A program made the position numbers and the translations under genes. The notes beneath the pieces were generated by a model. The model saw only the letters and a list, made by a program, of their open reading frames with translations, did not search any database and was not told where the DNA came from. Shown here one piece after another: positions 23,517 through 35,304 of a DNA stretch of 64,000 nucleotides (positions are counted from its first letter, which is position 1; the number at the start of each line of letters is the position of its first letter). Origin of the DNA: Athripsodes cinereus (Eukaryota; Arthropoda; Insecta; Trichoptera; Leptoceridae); assembly GCA_947579605.1 (NCBI GenBank), contig OX388322.1:3596001-3660000 (forward strand), given 5' to 3'.

Positions 23517-24265
23517 AAATGTTGTTTCACAATGTCAACACTGAAACATTAAATTTAATATAAAGATAGATTTTCTTTAAAAAGCAAGTACAGTACACTA
23601 AAATCTTGTAAAAACGTGTATACAGAAACAGCAATACCACACCCAAATATTGTTATTTTAAATGTGATAAACCCACACCAAAAAGGCTCTTAATTAATTA
23701 ATACAATATGTTGTGATCCAGTGTTAAATATATTATTAGCCCAGCTTTTGTAATTCTTTCAAGGCTATCAAGGCTCTAAAATGAGCTATAAGGTTAAAAT
23801 ATAGGGTTAAATTGTAATTATATTTAAATAAATCATAAAACACACAAAAAATATATAAATTGTTTCCCTCGGTTTACAAAAAACAAAAAAAAAAATAAGC
23901 AAATGCATCAAAACTTCAGCAAAGATATTTTGATATCATTTAAAAAAAATTCTAAGAAATATTTTGATTCAAAAACACCAAACAGAACAAAAACAAGAAA
24001 CTAAACATTAAAAAAATGTCTAACCGAAATTAAGTTTTGCAGTTAGAAGTTGAATACAAAATCTTTTGTAAGAGTACTACTTCTTGATTATCGGGATTCA
24101 AATATGTTAAAAGAAATAACAAATTCCCTGTATGAATCATGTAAAGCAGTATTAGTAACAGAAGCGCCATAATAACAGTAAAGTAGCTAGCACAAAAATA
24201 ATGATAACTCGGACAAGAGACACATGGTGTATGTTGTGTGTGTGCGAGTGTTTGCTTATTTTTAC

Positions 24266-24544
24266 CTCTGCCGCAACGGATCTACATTATGTAGTGACCC
24301 CAGAGCTGGCTGATCGCCGGCCGGTGTGTTTTGCGATTGACCATTTGTTCCACTTGCTGAGGAAACGGATGCACTTTTCACGTGGCCTTTACCCGCTGTC
24401 GTTGCGGTTGTATTAGAAGGAGTGCTAGATCCGTTTGTGACGGATGTGCCATTGTTTCCAGTTGGTGTCGCTTGGTTGGCAGGTGTTGAAGTCGACGAAT
24501 TGGATGCAGCGGACGATTTAGAAATGTTATCCCCGCCACTTGCA
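24266..24544 (-). CDS. par-1: par-1 exon 12 (Ser/Thr/Asn-rich spacer)
   Basis: The acceptor is AACTACAG|TGCAAGTGG and the donor CAGAG|GTAAAAAT. It encodes residues 896-987 plus split codons. The product is low complexity (many SSTSTPANQATPTGN-type stretches), lacks a fold signature, and ends LGSHNVDPLRQ-like residues before the conserved exon 13. It would be a phosphorylatable linker. An ATG just upstream of the acceptor is intronic and should not be taken as a start. Confidence 0.85.
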
Positions 24545-27210
24545 CTGTAGTTATTTAAAAATTCCATTCCAATATCAAATGCGCATTTGAAGATTATTTT
24601 CCATTTGTTTTTGTTTTGCCCAAAACAAGAGAAATCCAGAATTTAATGATAAATTAAATTATTCCAGTTCCACACATTCAATCGTTTTTGTTTTTATCCA
24701 AAACAATAGAATTCCAAGATGAATTGTTTACATTTTTATATTGCACAATCATTTGTTGTTTTAAAATAGCGATGCATTTGTTTTGTGGAGATGTTGTGTT
24801 TGGTGACATAATATAATGACATTGACATTGTAGCCACAATTCCACACGAACGTAACATAGAGGGCACAGACCGAGGGAGAAAGAGAAAGAATACATGCTT
24901 GTTAGTATAATGTTAGTGTATCCTAATATAATATATGATAAATATACAAAAAATAATATAATATATTAACAAAATAATATACTTAAATGTAATTGCAGCT
25001 GTCAAAACAGGAGATTAAATTAATTCATTCTTCAATTCAAATCTATTAAAAGTAATACAAACAAAGAATTCCTGCAATTCTAAGCGTTAGACCTTAATAA
25101 GTAGCAACTATCTCAGAAATAGAGATTATCATTTTCGTCAGTAGAGTCTTGGCCTCGTGAAAAAGGGGTCCGTGGTTCGATATTAGGTGCCGGCAAACTC
25201 CCCTTTCACGACACAAGCTTTTAATAGCTTACTAGGTGTATAAGGTTGTATTTGGGTTTATAACAAAACCCAGATTTATCTTTTAAAAAAAAGAAATAGA
25301 TTTTTCATATAAATAAGGTAAACCTTAGAGATGCCTAGTGAGCTAGGTATAAATATGCATTTCTTTAGGGGGTACAGTAGAATGAATTCAAATTCAATTT
25401 CCTATTCCAAACAGCACATTATAAAAAACAAAATTAAACTTCTACAAAACACATTAGCCCAATGTATTATAATAATATACAACACAGCTTGGCGTTGAAG
25501 CGGAATATATTAAAATCATCAGCCGAAAGCGTTAAGGTAAGTAGGTACTCTCCGCAATGAGATGATGTTGTAATAACAATAACACAAGCAAGACAGAACC
25601 AACATACCCGCCAATGGGAAAGGAAAATTTCACTTCGACAACGGAATCACTAGAAAGAAAGACAATTTAAAAAATGCTAAATCATTCCAAATTAAAACTC
25701 CAAGCCAATATAAAATTTTATTTCAAAATCAAAAAATAATTTAATGAAAGCAAATGTATCTTTTTAAGTACTTTTTGATATTTTTTAATTAATATAATTA
25801 TAATATAATTAATATAATTTTCTCTATAATTTTACTTAAAAAGTTTCACATATTAATTTGATACAAATAATGCTTAAAAGTGTTATGTCATACAATAAAT
25901 TGGGCTAATGTTATGTACTATCAAAGAGAAAAAGATCAACACAGTTATATAATAAAATTCCTATACCAAAATAATATGCTACTAAGCAAAACAAACTTCT
26001 TCAACTGATGGCAGAGAGAGATGTTTCCTTTCTTTTTCTTAAAGGACAAAGTATGTAAATCTAGTGCAAAGTACGTGATTTTGCAAGACATTCTCTTTGA
26101 ATCTAAATCTGAGATTTTATTAATCTTTTTCTCATTCAGTGTATATCACTAAAATTGTATTTGTTGCAACAAAATTTATAACATAATTATATTTCAAAAC
26201 TCTTAAAAACTAAACCAAATAGAAATATTATGTGTAAGTTAGTAGTGAATTATTTGGCCCCATAACCTGAGCAGCAAAAATAATGAACTGTAATAATGAA
26301 ATTCTACCTATATATACCCTCATGCCGTGTCCCAAGTGTCGGTAGGCATAGAAAACGGAACGGCATATTGATCTATTCTCACATACTTCTTTTACTTCTT
26401 TCACATTCATTCACTTTCTCACACATGCTTGCCGATTTTTCTTACTCTTGCAGTCTAGCCACAATTACAATAGCTATCAATTATTTAGTTTACAGGTAAA
26501 ATAAAACAAAGATCATGATTTCTCAGCAAAGTTTTTCTGGCTGATGTTTTAGTAATGAAACAGACTAAACACACAATTTTTATGATGATACAACATCCTG
26601 AATTCAAAATTGGAAAAATAAACGGGCATTTTAAAAATCATAGTTTATTTTCAAAGACAATACAAGAGACGTCAAAATAAACAGAAATTGAAATGAAATG
26701 ACTAATATCAAACAGTAAATATCCCTATTTCATTTATTATTATGCCACAAAAATTTATTGCTAAATAAAAACAGCTTGTCTAAAACCTGCATTACTACTG
26801 CAGTGAAAAACTAATAAATATGTCACCAGCAAAATGCACCTTAACCATGTTGAATATTGTTAACTATACAGAGAAACCAACAGAGTCCATTTTTCTTAGA
26901 TAATGAGTTATTCACATATCATTTAGCATATAATGTTTTTCATAATTCGGTTATCATAAACACATTTTTGCGATCATTTAGGTTATCACAGTTTTGTTCA
27001 GGGGTACAAGAAAACAAAAGTAAAGACAGTTATCTCAAACAAAACGGAAATTTAAAGAGAAGGCTGAACAATGGACACAAATGAGCTGACGATAATGATG
27101 ATAACCTCAAACTTATGATTGTGGACTTGGTTGGTTTCCTCTATATATATATATCAAGAATATAATAAAATAGTACGAGATTTGTCTCAACACAATTATG
27201 TTGTACATAC
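24545..27210 (-). other. par-1 intron 11
   Basis: GT-AG intron, AT-rich. It holds a family B SINE (25133-25285) and a motif at about 25495-25545 that looks like a scrambled relative of the hammerhead units. Nothing coding is seen. Confidence 0.8.
25133..25285 (+). mobile_element. tRNA-derived SINE, family B
   Basis: The head contains TCTTGGCCTCGTGAAAAAGG and a B-box-like GTGGTTCGATATT. The body (TTTCACGACACAAGCTTTT... AACCCAGATTTATCTTT) aligns with 9430-9520. It lies in a par-1 intron, antisense to the gene. Confidence 0.6.
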
Positions 27211-27316
27211 CTGGAGTTTTCCTGCAGCATGGGTGTGTTGGCCTTCTCCGCTCCACCCGCCTGCTTCGTGTCATAGTTCACGGTTGACCGTCTCACTGGA
27301 ATAAATTCCCTTCTTC
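27211..27316 (-). CDS. par-1: par-1 exon 11 (spacer, VRRSTVNYD)
   Basis: The acceptor is GATTTCAG|GAAGAAGG and the donor CTCCAG|GTATGT. It encodes residues 861-894: RREFIPVRRSTVNYDTKQAG followed by GAEKANTPMLQENS. Split codons join it to exons 10 (C|GA, Arg) and 12 (AG|T, Ser). The basic RREFIPVRRST stretch is a plausible phosphorylation or binding site, by inference only. Confidence 0.85.
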
Positions 27317-27499
27317 CTGAAATCACATCTGATTTAGAAAACAAACACTGTGAGTGAGTACTTGTCTTCCAAACAATGCTTTCGATACTCTCAGGACTCT
27401 TTACATCGCAACAACAATATATGACAGTCTTCAACGTGACATACACGTACACGCGTGAAGACCAACACTATTGTTCATAATTTTAAAAAAAATCTGAAC

Positions 27500-27590
27500 T
27501 CGCAAACAAGTTCAGACACATTCAGATAGGAGGCAAGATTTCAACCTCAAACTTCCCTCATAAGTCCGAGACGTTGACATCGAGCTACCG
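27500..27590 (-). mobile_element. tRNA-like SINE head
   Basis: On the minus strand, GTCAGTCGGTAGCTCGATGT resembles an A box region and GGTTGAAATC a degenerate B box. It is short and decayed, and could be an old tRNA-derived SINE fragment. Confidence 0.4.
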
Positions 27591-27964
27591 ACTGACAAAT
27601 TCTTATAATTACAAAATCATTCATCACCTTTCGTCCAATTCGTAACATACATTCTTTTTTCTATTTTCTAATATGCAACTAAGAATTTATAATGAGTCCA
27701 TGAAATTCTAATGAGTCAAACATTCTTATATCACACAGATTTTATCATTATCATTAAATGTTACAAATGATTTGTTAAATGACAAATGAAATATTCTCAC
27801 ATGTGCAAAATGTAAACTTTTTGGAACCTAAATGTGTAATGATAAAGTTGTTCTAATGATTGTGATACATGCTAGTGGGTGACAGACTACTACTGTAAAG
27901 ATTCCACATTGCCTGTGTTCACGCTGGAATCAATAGACTGTAACAACACTATTGTTAAGTAGGT

Positions 27965-28172
27965 ACATATTAGACTTAAGAGGGTAACAGACCCCTTTAC
28001 TTATCTTAAGTCTGTATGATTTGTATAGAACATAACAAAGTAGAAGAATGTGTTCAGGTTTGCAGGTCACATATTAGACTTAAGAGGGTAACAGACCCCT
28101 TTACTTATCTTAAGTCTGTATGATTTGTATAGAACATAACAAAGTAGAAGAATGTGTTCAGGTTTACAGGTC
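27965..28172. repeat. Tandem duplication, 2 x 104 bp
   Basis: The unit starts ACATATTAGACTTAAGAGGG and ends TTCAGGTTTRCAGGTC. The copies (27965-28068 and 28069-28172) differ visibly at only one base. Each unit contains an inverted pair AGACTTAAGA / TCTTAAGTCT. It lies in par-1 intron 10. Confidence 0.9.
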
Positions 28173-28604
28173 ACAGTTTTTTTAATTTATTTACAGATGT
28201 TAGACCCGACATTGGAATTTCGAAGGTCGTCGGCATAGAAATTTCTCTAAAAAGGTTTACGTAAGACATATCTTTGTATACAGAGTTACAAATGAGATTA
28301 TTCACACTAATATGCTTGTGTGATCAGAGATTCTAGAAGCAGTCACAATAGACAGGAATTTCTGGAGAAAGTTCTTAGGCACAATGAGCCAGTGACCAAA
28401 CTATGATGGGAAACAGATGTATGTATGTATAAATAAAATGTCATTTAATAAGTAATGCATTTAATCAAAAATTTATTTTTGATTGTAATTGCTTTAAATG
28501 AGCTTTTGGGATCTAAGAAAAGGAAATTTCAAGTTTTGATAATAGCTTATTTGAATGTGAATATTTGTTAGATGATTAAACTGTTGTAAAAACAAGACAC
28601 TTAC

Positions 28605-28713
28605 GTGATTCCATCTTGGGCTGTGCGGACGATGGTCTATTGGTGTTCTGTTGTACCTGCATCTGTGCAATCCTAACTGTGTTCTCTTTGATACTAGCCG
28701 AGTCTATCGTGTT
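28605..28713 (-). CDS. par-1: par-1 exon 10 (spacer)
   Basis: The acceptor is TTATTTCCAG|AACACG and the donor GAATCAC|GTAAGTG. It encodes residues 824-859, NTIDSASIKENTVRIAQMQV then QQNTNRPSSAQPKMES, plus a split Arg codon. Charged and Gln/Asn-rich. The clean phases with exons 9 and 11 are the main support. Confidence 0.85.
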
Positions 28714-28912
28714 CTGGAAATAAAAACAAACATAATCAATAAATTTAGTCACACATATATGCAAAATAATCTAATGTAAAATGTATGTACAATATTTGAA
28801 AATATACCATTTTACAAAAGAATGATTCTCATAAAAAAATTATTAAATGTCATTGTAATTGAACATACTAACAAAAAAACTTCTATAAAGGAAAAAAATA
28901 AAATTAGTTTAC

Positions 28913-29160
28913 CTGTCTCTTGAAGTTATTCGTAGTAGAGTTAGTCTGCTGTGTTGGTTGCGTAGGAGTAGCGGCTCCTGTCGTGGCACCAGCTGGTGTC
29001 GCTCCATCCCTGTTAGCATTAGCATTGGCCCCAGTGCCAGGTGGGTTGCCTCTGAGACCTTCTCCGCCTGAACTAGCCCTGCGGGAGGTGGGCTTGGTTG
29101 ATGAGGCTGATATTGAGCGATGTACTCCTCTGTGAGAGGGAGATGCGGCTCCTGTACCAC
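28913..29160 (-). CDS. par-1: par-1 exon 9 (spacer)
   Basis: The acceptor is CCCTTCAG|GTGGTAC and the donor AGACAG|GTAAAC. It encodes residues 742-823 after a split Gly. It has HRGVHRSISASSTKPTSRRA near its start, then Gly/Asn/Thr-rich sequence ending NNFKRQ. The RSISAS and TSRRASS motifs look like basophilic kinase or 14-3-3 type sites, by motif only. Two other frames are open across this exon but are ruled out by the splice phases. Confidence 0.85.
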
Positions 29161-29838
29161 CTGAAGGGGAAAAACAATAAAAATTAGTCATCATGTAATT
29201 TAATGACTTATAAAATGCGCCCTTGTTGGTTTTCCAAAAAACAGCACATTTTAAATAAGTTTTTATTATAAGACTGACATTTAGATAGAAGATCTTAAAT
29301 GGATTCCCCAAATATATTCAAAATTATTAACATTTCTTAGTCTAAAAACTTGATTTGACTGCTAACATTTGAAAGTGTAAAGGCAATAGTAAATAAAGAT
29401 CAAACATTGACATACAATACCAGAAGAGCACACTTAAGCTAACCATCATCTCTTTTTGAGGATTAAAACATTTTACAATTTCCTTAGATGAAAGTTTGGT
29501 TCCATTCCTTTATATTGTACCCCTTATGGAGTATTCAGAGAGGACAGAACATCAATTTGAGCTGTCTTTGCACACTACCTTCGCTTCCTCCACATTCACA
29601 CTGATTCTCATACACAGTTTTATACTGAAATTCGATTTTTTTTTTTTTTTTTAAAGTTATATAATTCACACAGTGTGCTCAAACCAGTAAGAATTTCAAA
29701 AATTTACTGTCATCATTATACACTCAATACATTCAAATCACTTTGACTAATACACGGCCATTCCAATCTAACATTCCTCCATCATCCACATATTTCTTCA
29801 TTCCTCTTACTTTTTAAGAATTTAAAAATGTCTCTTAC
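29161..29838 (-). other. par-1 intron 8
   Basis: GT-AG intron, AT-rich, with a (T)n run near 29640. Nothing else is seen. Confidence 0.75.
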
Positions 29839-29844
29839 CCTTAC

Positions 29845-29947
29845 CTATTGGCGTTGAGTTCTGTTGGTTGGCCGCATTGGGTTGTTGTCCGCCAGCAATA
29901 TTTCTTAGTGATAATGAAGAGCCAGACCTGGAACCATCTGATTCGGG
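29845..29947 (-). CDS. par-1: par-1 exon 8 (spacer), with tandem donors
   Basis: The acceptor is TTTGCAG|CCCGAATC. Two donors lie 6 nt apart: CCAATAG|GTAAGG (exon end 29845) and GTAAGG|GTAAGA (exon end 29839). Both leave one base, so either keeps frame; the longer form adds Gly-Lys. It encodes residues 707-740, PESDGSRSGSSLSLRNIAGG then QQPNAANQQNSTPI. The SGSSLSLRNI stretch follows the UBA domain. Confidence 0.85.
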
Positions 29948-30188
29948 CTGCAAATGAAACAAAATACATTAATTACAACGTAATATGTACATTTTTGCCA
30001 TCAACAGATATTTACTAAGGATAGGAATTCGCACAGATTCAATTATTGTATTGGGTACGAGTATGTATGTGGAAGAATTCCTATTGGAGTTCCCACCAAA
30101 TTTATAAACTGTTGATCATTTCATTGAAACAACTTTTAGGTACTTTATAAAGCCAGTATTATAGAATAACATAACATGTATAGACAAA

Positions 30189-30345
30189 TCACACAGACCG
30201 AACTAGTCCCAAACTAAGATATGAATCTTGTATTATGGGTACTAACACGACAATACACATATATACAATGCACTGAACACATATACATGTAACACCCAGA
30301 CCCAGGACAATTTGAAAAAGGTCATTTTTCATTTTGCCCTTTTTA
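30189..30345 (-). mobile_element. SINE family A, body and tail
   Basis: The reverse complement reads CATTTTTC, CAAATTGTCCTGGGTCTGGG, TGTTACATGTATATG... to TTTGGGACTAGTTCGGTC. This is the family A body and tail without the tRNA head. It lies in par-1 intron 7, in the same sense as the gene. Confidence 0.65.
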
Positions 30346-30695
30346 CTCGCAAACAATGGGATGGTCTCATAAAGAATAATAAATATAATAAAATAATCTG
30401 TTAATACTAAGAATCTGAATTTTTAATGAACCCACACACATCCCAAAGCCATTTCACAATGTACTTCGTGCTAAGGATCACTACCATCAAGTATAATCTT
30501 TTGACACAAAGAGAGTGAACTGCATGTTTATTACATGTAGTGAATATACTGGCTTCCACATTTGTGGGAGACGCTGTAATAATATATAAAAAAAGATTTT
30601 GGGTTTGAATGCATACATCAATGGCTGGATCATATTGTAAAGGACTATTCAATTACAATCATTTTATGTAAATACATCGGGTAAATAATACTTAC

Positions 30696-30808
30696 GTCTG
30701 TACTCTTTCTACCAAGCAAGAGATATGTGGCGAAGACATCATCATACTTGGCTTCAGCTAGTGACTTTTCTATGTCCAGCCTATGGTAACCCAGGCAGAG
30801 TAGGGTTT
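30696..30808 (-). CDS. par-1: par-1 exon 7 (UBA domain, second part)
   Basis: The acceptor is TATTCACAG|AAACCC and the donor ACAGAC|GTAAGTA. It encodes residues 670-706: TLLCLGYHRLDIEKSLAEAK then YDDVFATYLLLGRKSTD. The L-x-x-MGY...I-x-x-SL...YD-V-ATYLLLGRK pattern is the UBA domain that follows the kinase domain in Par-1/MARK and braces its fold. This copy has CLGY where MGY/MGF is usual. The split Glu codon with exon 6 gives RIETLL, as the family has RIExL. Confidence 0.92.
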
Positions 30809-30957
30809 CTGTGAATAAAAACACAAACGAACAAAATATTAGAATAAGGGAAAATCTAAAAAATAAACATAAGAGGTTTGTAAAAAAATATTCAATACAT
30901 ATTTAATTATTACACTATCGCTAAAATACATTTCTATATGAAATCTATATGAAGTCA

Positions 30958-31046
30958 GTTTTCATTTTGCCCTGGCCAGGAATCAAACCAGGTGCCTTGT
31001 GACTCAAAGGTAAGAGTATTACCTCTGCACCACACCAGTCATCTTG
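30958..31046 (-). mobile_element. SINE family A, tRNA-like head
   Basis: The minus strand reads GTGTGGTGCAGAGGTAATAC, then a B box GGTTTGATTCC and GGCCAGGGCAAAATG. This matches the head of the copy at 6096. The body after GGCAAAATGAAAACTGAC is lost. Confidence 0.65.
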
Positions 31047-31315
31047 TCTACTACGCGCTCATTCTAGTCTTACATTCTTCAATCATCCCTTAATTTATGA
31101 ACTCTTCTAGCTTTTATATTAAGAATTTAAACTTAGTTCTAGGTATTCATTAAACAGAGCTACATATGTATATAGTTCACATATTTTGAAGAGTACATTA
31201 TAAATATATGGCATGCACAGGGTAACGCATCCACTAACAAGGTGTACTATCAACGTCATTCTTACTACGCTAGTGATGAGTAGAGAGGAAACAATAAATA
31301 AACAATCATGCACCA

Positions 31316-31467
31316 GGGGCCGTAGACAAACCGCACTTGGCGATCGACTACTGGCAAACTTTTCGACAATCTACCTACAATGTACAGTGTAATTATGCGT
31401 TATTGTTGCGGATATTGTCGAAAATTTGTTTGTAGTCGATCGCCATGTGCGGTTTGTCTAGGGGGTC
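31316..31467. mobile_element. MITE, copy 1 (~150 bp)
   Basis: Long inverted ends (GTAGACAAACCGCACTTGGC... versus GCCATGTGCGGTTTGTCTAG at the other end) surround a short centre GTGTAATTATGCGTTATTGT. It matches the copy at 32025-32179 in the opposite orientation. No ORF and no clear target duplication. Confidence 0.8.
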
Positions 31468-32024
31468 AGAATTCGTACAAGAACAAAATAATATATCATT
31501 TTAACAGCTTACAAGACATTATTTTTTGGTAAATTTGAATGGCTGAAAATCACTGTATAGTGACAACATCATGTTTTTCTTTTTCATTGACTGTTGTTTT
31601 AATATGTTAATAGTTTTGTTTTCACTATATTTATATTAGGTAAAGTGGTATTAAACTAGAGAGAATTAAAATATTAATAAATCGTCACCTAAACGGATAA
31701 ATAGGAGTCCTTGGACTCCTGCAATATCCGAGAAATAAAGTTATTTCAAATATTTATATTGAATGAACCCTGATTGAAAAACTGTTGGATTCAATTAAAT
31801 ACCAATGGTTTGGGTTTATTCTCCAAATTCAAGAAAATAATCAATTTCAACAAAAATAACATGGTTAAAATATATTTGTAAAATTAATGACAGGATATTT
31901 ACAAAATATCATGAGAATGATAATATGACAGTAGTTAAATAATAAAAGGAAACACCTGGAATATCTAATTAGCTTTTCTGTTAATGGTGACAAATATGCC
32001 ACTGTATTGAATAGTAGATAGCTC

Positions 32025-32179
32025 CAGCCCCCCTAGACAAACCTTCACTTGTCCATCAACCACAAACGAATTTACGACTATAACCGCAACGATAACGCAT
32101 AATTACATGGTACATGTAGGTAGATTGTCGAAAATTCGTTTATAGTCGATCGACAACTGCGTGTTTGTCTAGGGGGTCT
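32025..32179. mobile_element. MITE, copy 2 (~155 bp)
   Basis: The ends are CCCCCCTAGACAAACC and GTTTGTCTAGGGGGTC. The reverse complement aligns along its whole length with copy 1, including the TCGACAATCTACCTACA and ATAATGCG/CGCATTAT centre. Ends are better preserved here than in copy 1. Confidence 0.8.
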
Positions 32180-34304
32180 GGTATTATCTGACTACTAAAT
32201 GCCTTAAAATGTAATATCACATATAACATAAATATATTAATTAATACATGCAAGATATTAGTTATACTATTTTAATGGTAAGTTATTAAAACTGAAATTA
32301 TGGGTAAAAAGGTATATAAATCAATGTATTTTAGAATGTTAGTATGAAGTTCTTCTGTACACAATATACATGTGCTGCGATGTCCTATTAAATATTTTTA
32401 CATTATCACGATAATATAAGTTTCCCATAATTATCGGCAACACTAAGCTATTATAGACTTGAAAAATAAAGTGGATAATACACTGATGGTAATTGAACTC
32501 AGACTATTGTTCACTGATAACATTTGTACAACAAATAATGTAGAATTTAACTATGTATAATATAAAAATACAAATTACATGCATTCGTTTGCTGACTACT
32601 CCACAAAATTTCACTTTGAAATGGGTTTGATTATTTCGATTCCAGTATGGGATAGGATTTATTTATTGTATAATTTATATATGTACATTTGAATAGAAAC
32701 AATACATTATCCTAAAGTTAATGTTGTAACTACAAATAAAAATAATAGCAAAAAATATACAGGCAAAGCATGTGGCGAAATAGATTTAAATTACAATATT
32801 GTTTATGACATAACGAACGACATTTAAAACAATAATATATTAACAATCCTAGAAAGAAATGATAACTAAGTAAAAATGTACTAAGAACAATACAACGAGG
32901 AAAATATCACTAGACGAACCAAACAACAACATTCAAATGAAACAAACAACAAGACTATGTAAAGATAGATAGATATACAGCAATAATTATAGGAATAATA
33001 TCTTCCATTTTACAATGAAGATGAGAGAATGAGAGGTCAATAGTGGGCGACAGAGTATCACAGCTATAAAAACATAAACTATAAAAAAATACAAATATAT
33101 TGTATCATTCTTGTGCCAACACTATTCCATGTCGATAACATACCCATGTGTGCTGCTTGAGCGAGAGAATAACAACAGGATCGATCAATCGGTCCCAGGC
33201 GATTGATGTGTCGCACGTGGACGATTGCGGCGTGCGTTGCGTGTGTTTGTGTGTGTGCGCATTGCCACAAGGAGCGACAAAAGGGAAAAAAAATGGAAAC
33301 GACAAATAATAATAAAATATCAAAAATATTGACAATGTACGCTACCAATGTGGTAATAATAACGCAATACACCTAAAAGTACGATTCTGCGCCTTACTGC
33401 TACTGCGGACGGCAATGGCGAATAGTACTCAATTACATAACAACAGCTGAGTGCACAACTATACACTATGAAATGTGTGGGAGCATCGTCAACTGAAGCA
33501 GTAAATTACACAAAGTTGCGCAATACTTATCTGCTGCTTCGTTTGACAATGCTATTATAGAATTACATAGTGCATAGTACCACCGTCGTAACATAATCGA
33601 GAGCCATCTTGTAGTTGCCGTCTGAAGTTGCAGCGAAGTGCAGAAATGTACAATTACCAATAATTATAAAATTAACAGAGATACTGTGAATATCAACAAT
33701 ACTGCTTGCTAGCTAAACAAAATATAAATTGTTTTATCGATTACTAATTATCATGGATCTAACTAAAGCAAAACATTGTACAATGGTTATCAGAGATAAA
33801 ATGAAAGTGTACAATCAATAAAATTATAACTAATATATATATATTATAAACAACGCAAAATTCTCCATTTATCATGTAGGTCAAACAAATTAGTAACAAC
33901 TTATTCAGCTCAATTGTGAATCGTAATAACCAAAATAAAAAAAAAGAAATACAACTGGTTTCAACCCATTATTAATAAATGCATAGATAAATTTAAATGG
34001 TGTATTATTAGTAGTAGCAGCTACGTTAGTCAAGGTGTACTACTAGTCATGTACAATACAATATGTAGTTATTTAATTTGTCGTTTGGTTAATAATAATT
34101 AATTCAAGAAGATAATAAAAACAACACCGCAATATAACTGTAAAGAGGTTCTTTTTATCAATCCACAGCAGCGAAAGAACCATAACATAAGGACAAACAA
34201 TTATTGACCTTACTTGTATAGGCTTGAAATAAAAAAAATACACAAGTTTTATTCATGGCTTACATTATTAGTCACAGATCATTGCATAATTTCTGATTGA
34301 TCTC

Positions 34305-34560
34305 TATACCATCACGGCATAACATCAAATGGGGTAGCCGACAGACTAAATGCATGTAATAAACATGCAAGATGTTCTTTCCATGCCGATAAAAGTTAAT
34401 AAACTCAGGATGAGACCTTGTCTGCTTGCTGAATTAAAGATACTAAAAGTTTATGATGTTTTATGAACACCTGCTTTTTACAGGGCACTCGAAAATTTAC
34501 AGTAAAATGTGGGAGACCTATTCTTTGTCGGGAACTCCTTGAAATATTTTTGATTGAACA
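34305..34560 (+). repeat. Dispersed repeat (CATCACGGCAT...GTGGGGTAGCC type)
   Basis: A first module, CCATCACGGCATAACATCAA then GGGGTAGCC and ATGCAAGATGTTCTTTCC, recurs at about 35066 and 56315. A second module, GGCACTCGAAAATTTACAG and GTGGGAGACCTATTCTT, recurs at about 57037. Order and spacing are alike in both places, so this is a dispersed repeat of at least 250 bp. Class unknown. Confidence 0.5.
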
Positions 34561-35059
34561 ACAAAATATTTATACCCGCTAGTCATTACAAGCAGATCTT
34601 CTGTTGACTACCCCGTCATGATATGTTGTGATTGTATAGATAAATATTTTTTCTAAAATACATTACTAATTTAGGCTGCAGTGGATCAAAACAAACCTTT
34701 TTCAAAAACCTACACTGAAAACTGTTACATATTATATGAATTGAAGTTGATAATATATATAATTAAAATGAGCTTACGAACATTACAATCAGATGTGTCT
34801 AAAGCCATAATATTTAAATTAAGAGATTTTTAGGAAAATTTATTATCATGGACTTTTCATTTAAGTAAAATTTCAATTTCAATTTATTTTGCTTTAAATA
34901 TTTTCAAGTTTATATACAAAGTGACTTATAGCAAAAAACTGTTTAAAATGTGTTATAAGATGAGAACTAACAAAATGTTCTATCTCACTTTTCTTCCCAC
35001 TATAGGCAAATTTGTTTTACTAATATGAAAAGACAAAAAAATATACAGTATAAAATTTC

Positions 35060-35185
35060 ACTGTTCATCACGGCATTTCCCATAAGTGGGATAGCCAGTG
35101 AACTAACAGAATGTAAAAAAAATGTGAAAATCGTCTTTTCCGTGCCAGAAAAAAATAATAACATTCAAGATGGGTGGAATACCTC
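35060..35185 (+). repeat. Dispersed repeat, second copy of first module
   Basis: TTCATCACGGCATTTCCCAT, AAGTGGGATAGCCAGTGAAC and a following TCTTTTCCGTGCC match the start of the repeat at 34305. A 67-codon plus-strand open frame covers it, but it is repeat sequence, not a gene. Confidence 0.5.
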
Positions 35186-35304
35186 ACAGCAGAATTATAG
35201 ATGTTATTTTTTATTGCAATGTTCATAGCTCCATTTATACATACTTATAATAGTTTATAAATATTGTATAGCAAATATTAGTATTAAAATGTGATGTGAC
35301 GTAC

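Larger units (their letters stand above)
23171..24265 (-). other. par-1 intron 12
   Basis: GT-AG intron containing the hammerhead foldback at 23341-23516. The remainder is AT-rich with nothing else supportable. Confidence 0.8.
30809..35304 (-). other. par-1 intron 6
   Basis: A 4.5-kb GT-AG intron. It contains a SINE head (30958-31046), the MITE pair (31316-31467, 32025-32179) and dispersed CATCACGGCAT repeats (34.3 and 35.1 kb). A CpG-richer, GT-repeat-bearing patch at about 33100-33660 has overlapping short frames on the minus strand but no recognisable protein. Confidence 0.75.

Noticed and set aside
25495..25545. CTGATGA with nearby CGAAAG and GGCGTT, resembling a fourth hammerhead
   Set aside because: CTGATGA lies on the minus strand but the GAAA is on the plus strand, so the core cannot assemble. 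It may be a rearranged relative of the ribozyme elements. A similar CTGATGATCAAATCATCC motif at about 13580-13610 also lacks GAAA.
28904..29311. Alternative frames across exon 9 and into intron 8
   Set aside because: Splice phases with exons 8 and 10 allow only one frame.
33079..33660. Overlapping minus-strand frames near a GT-repeat, CpG-richer patch
   Set aside because: His/Thr/Gln-rich translation comes from the (GT)n repeat. It lies inside intron 6 with no phase-compatible splice pair identified.
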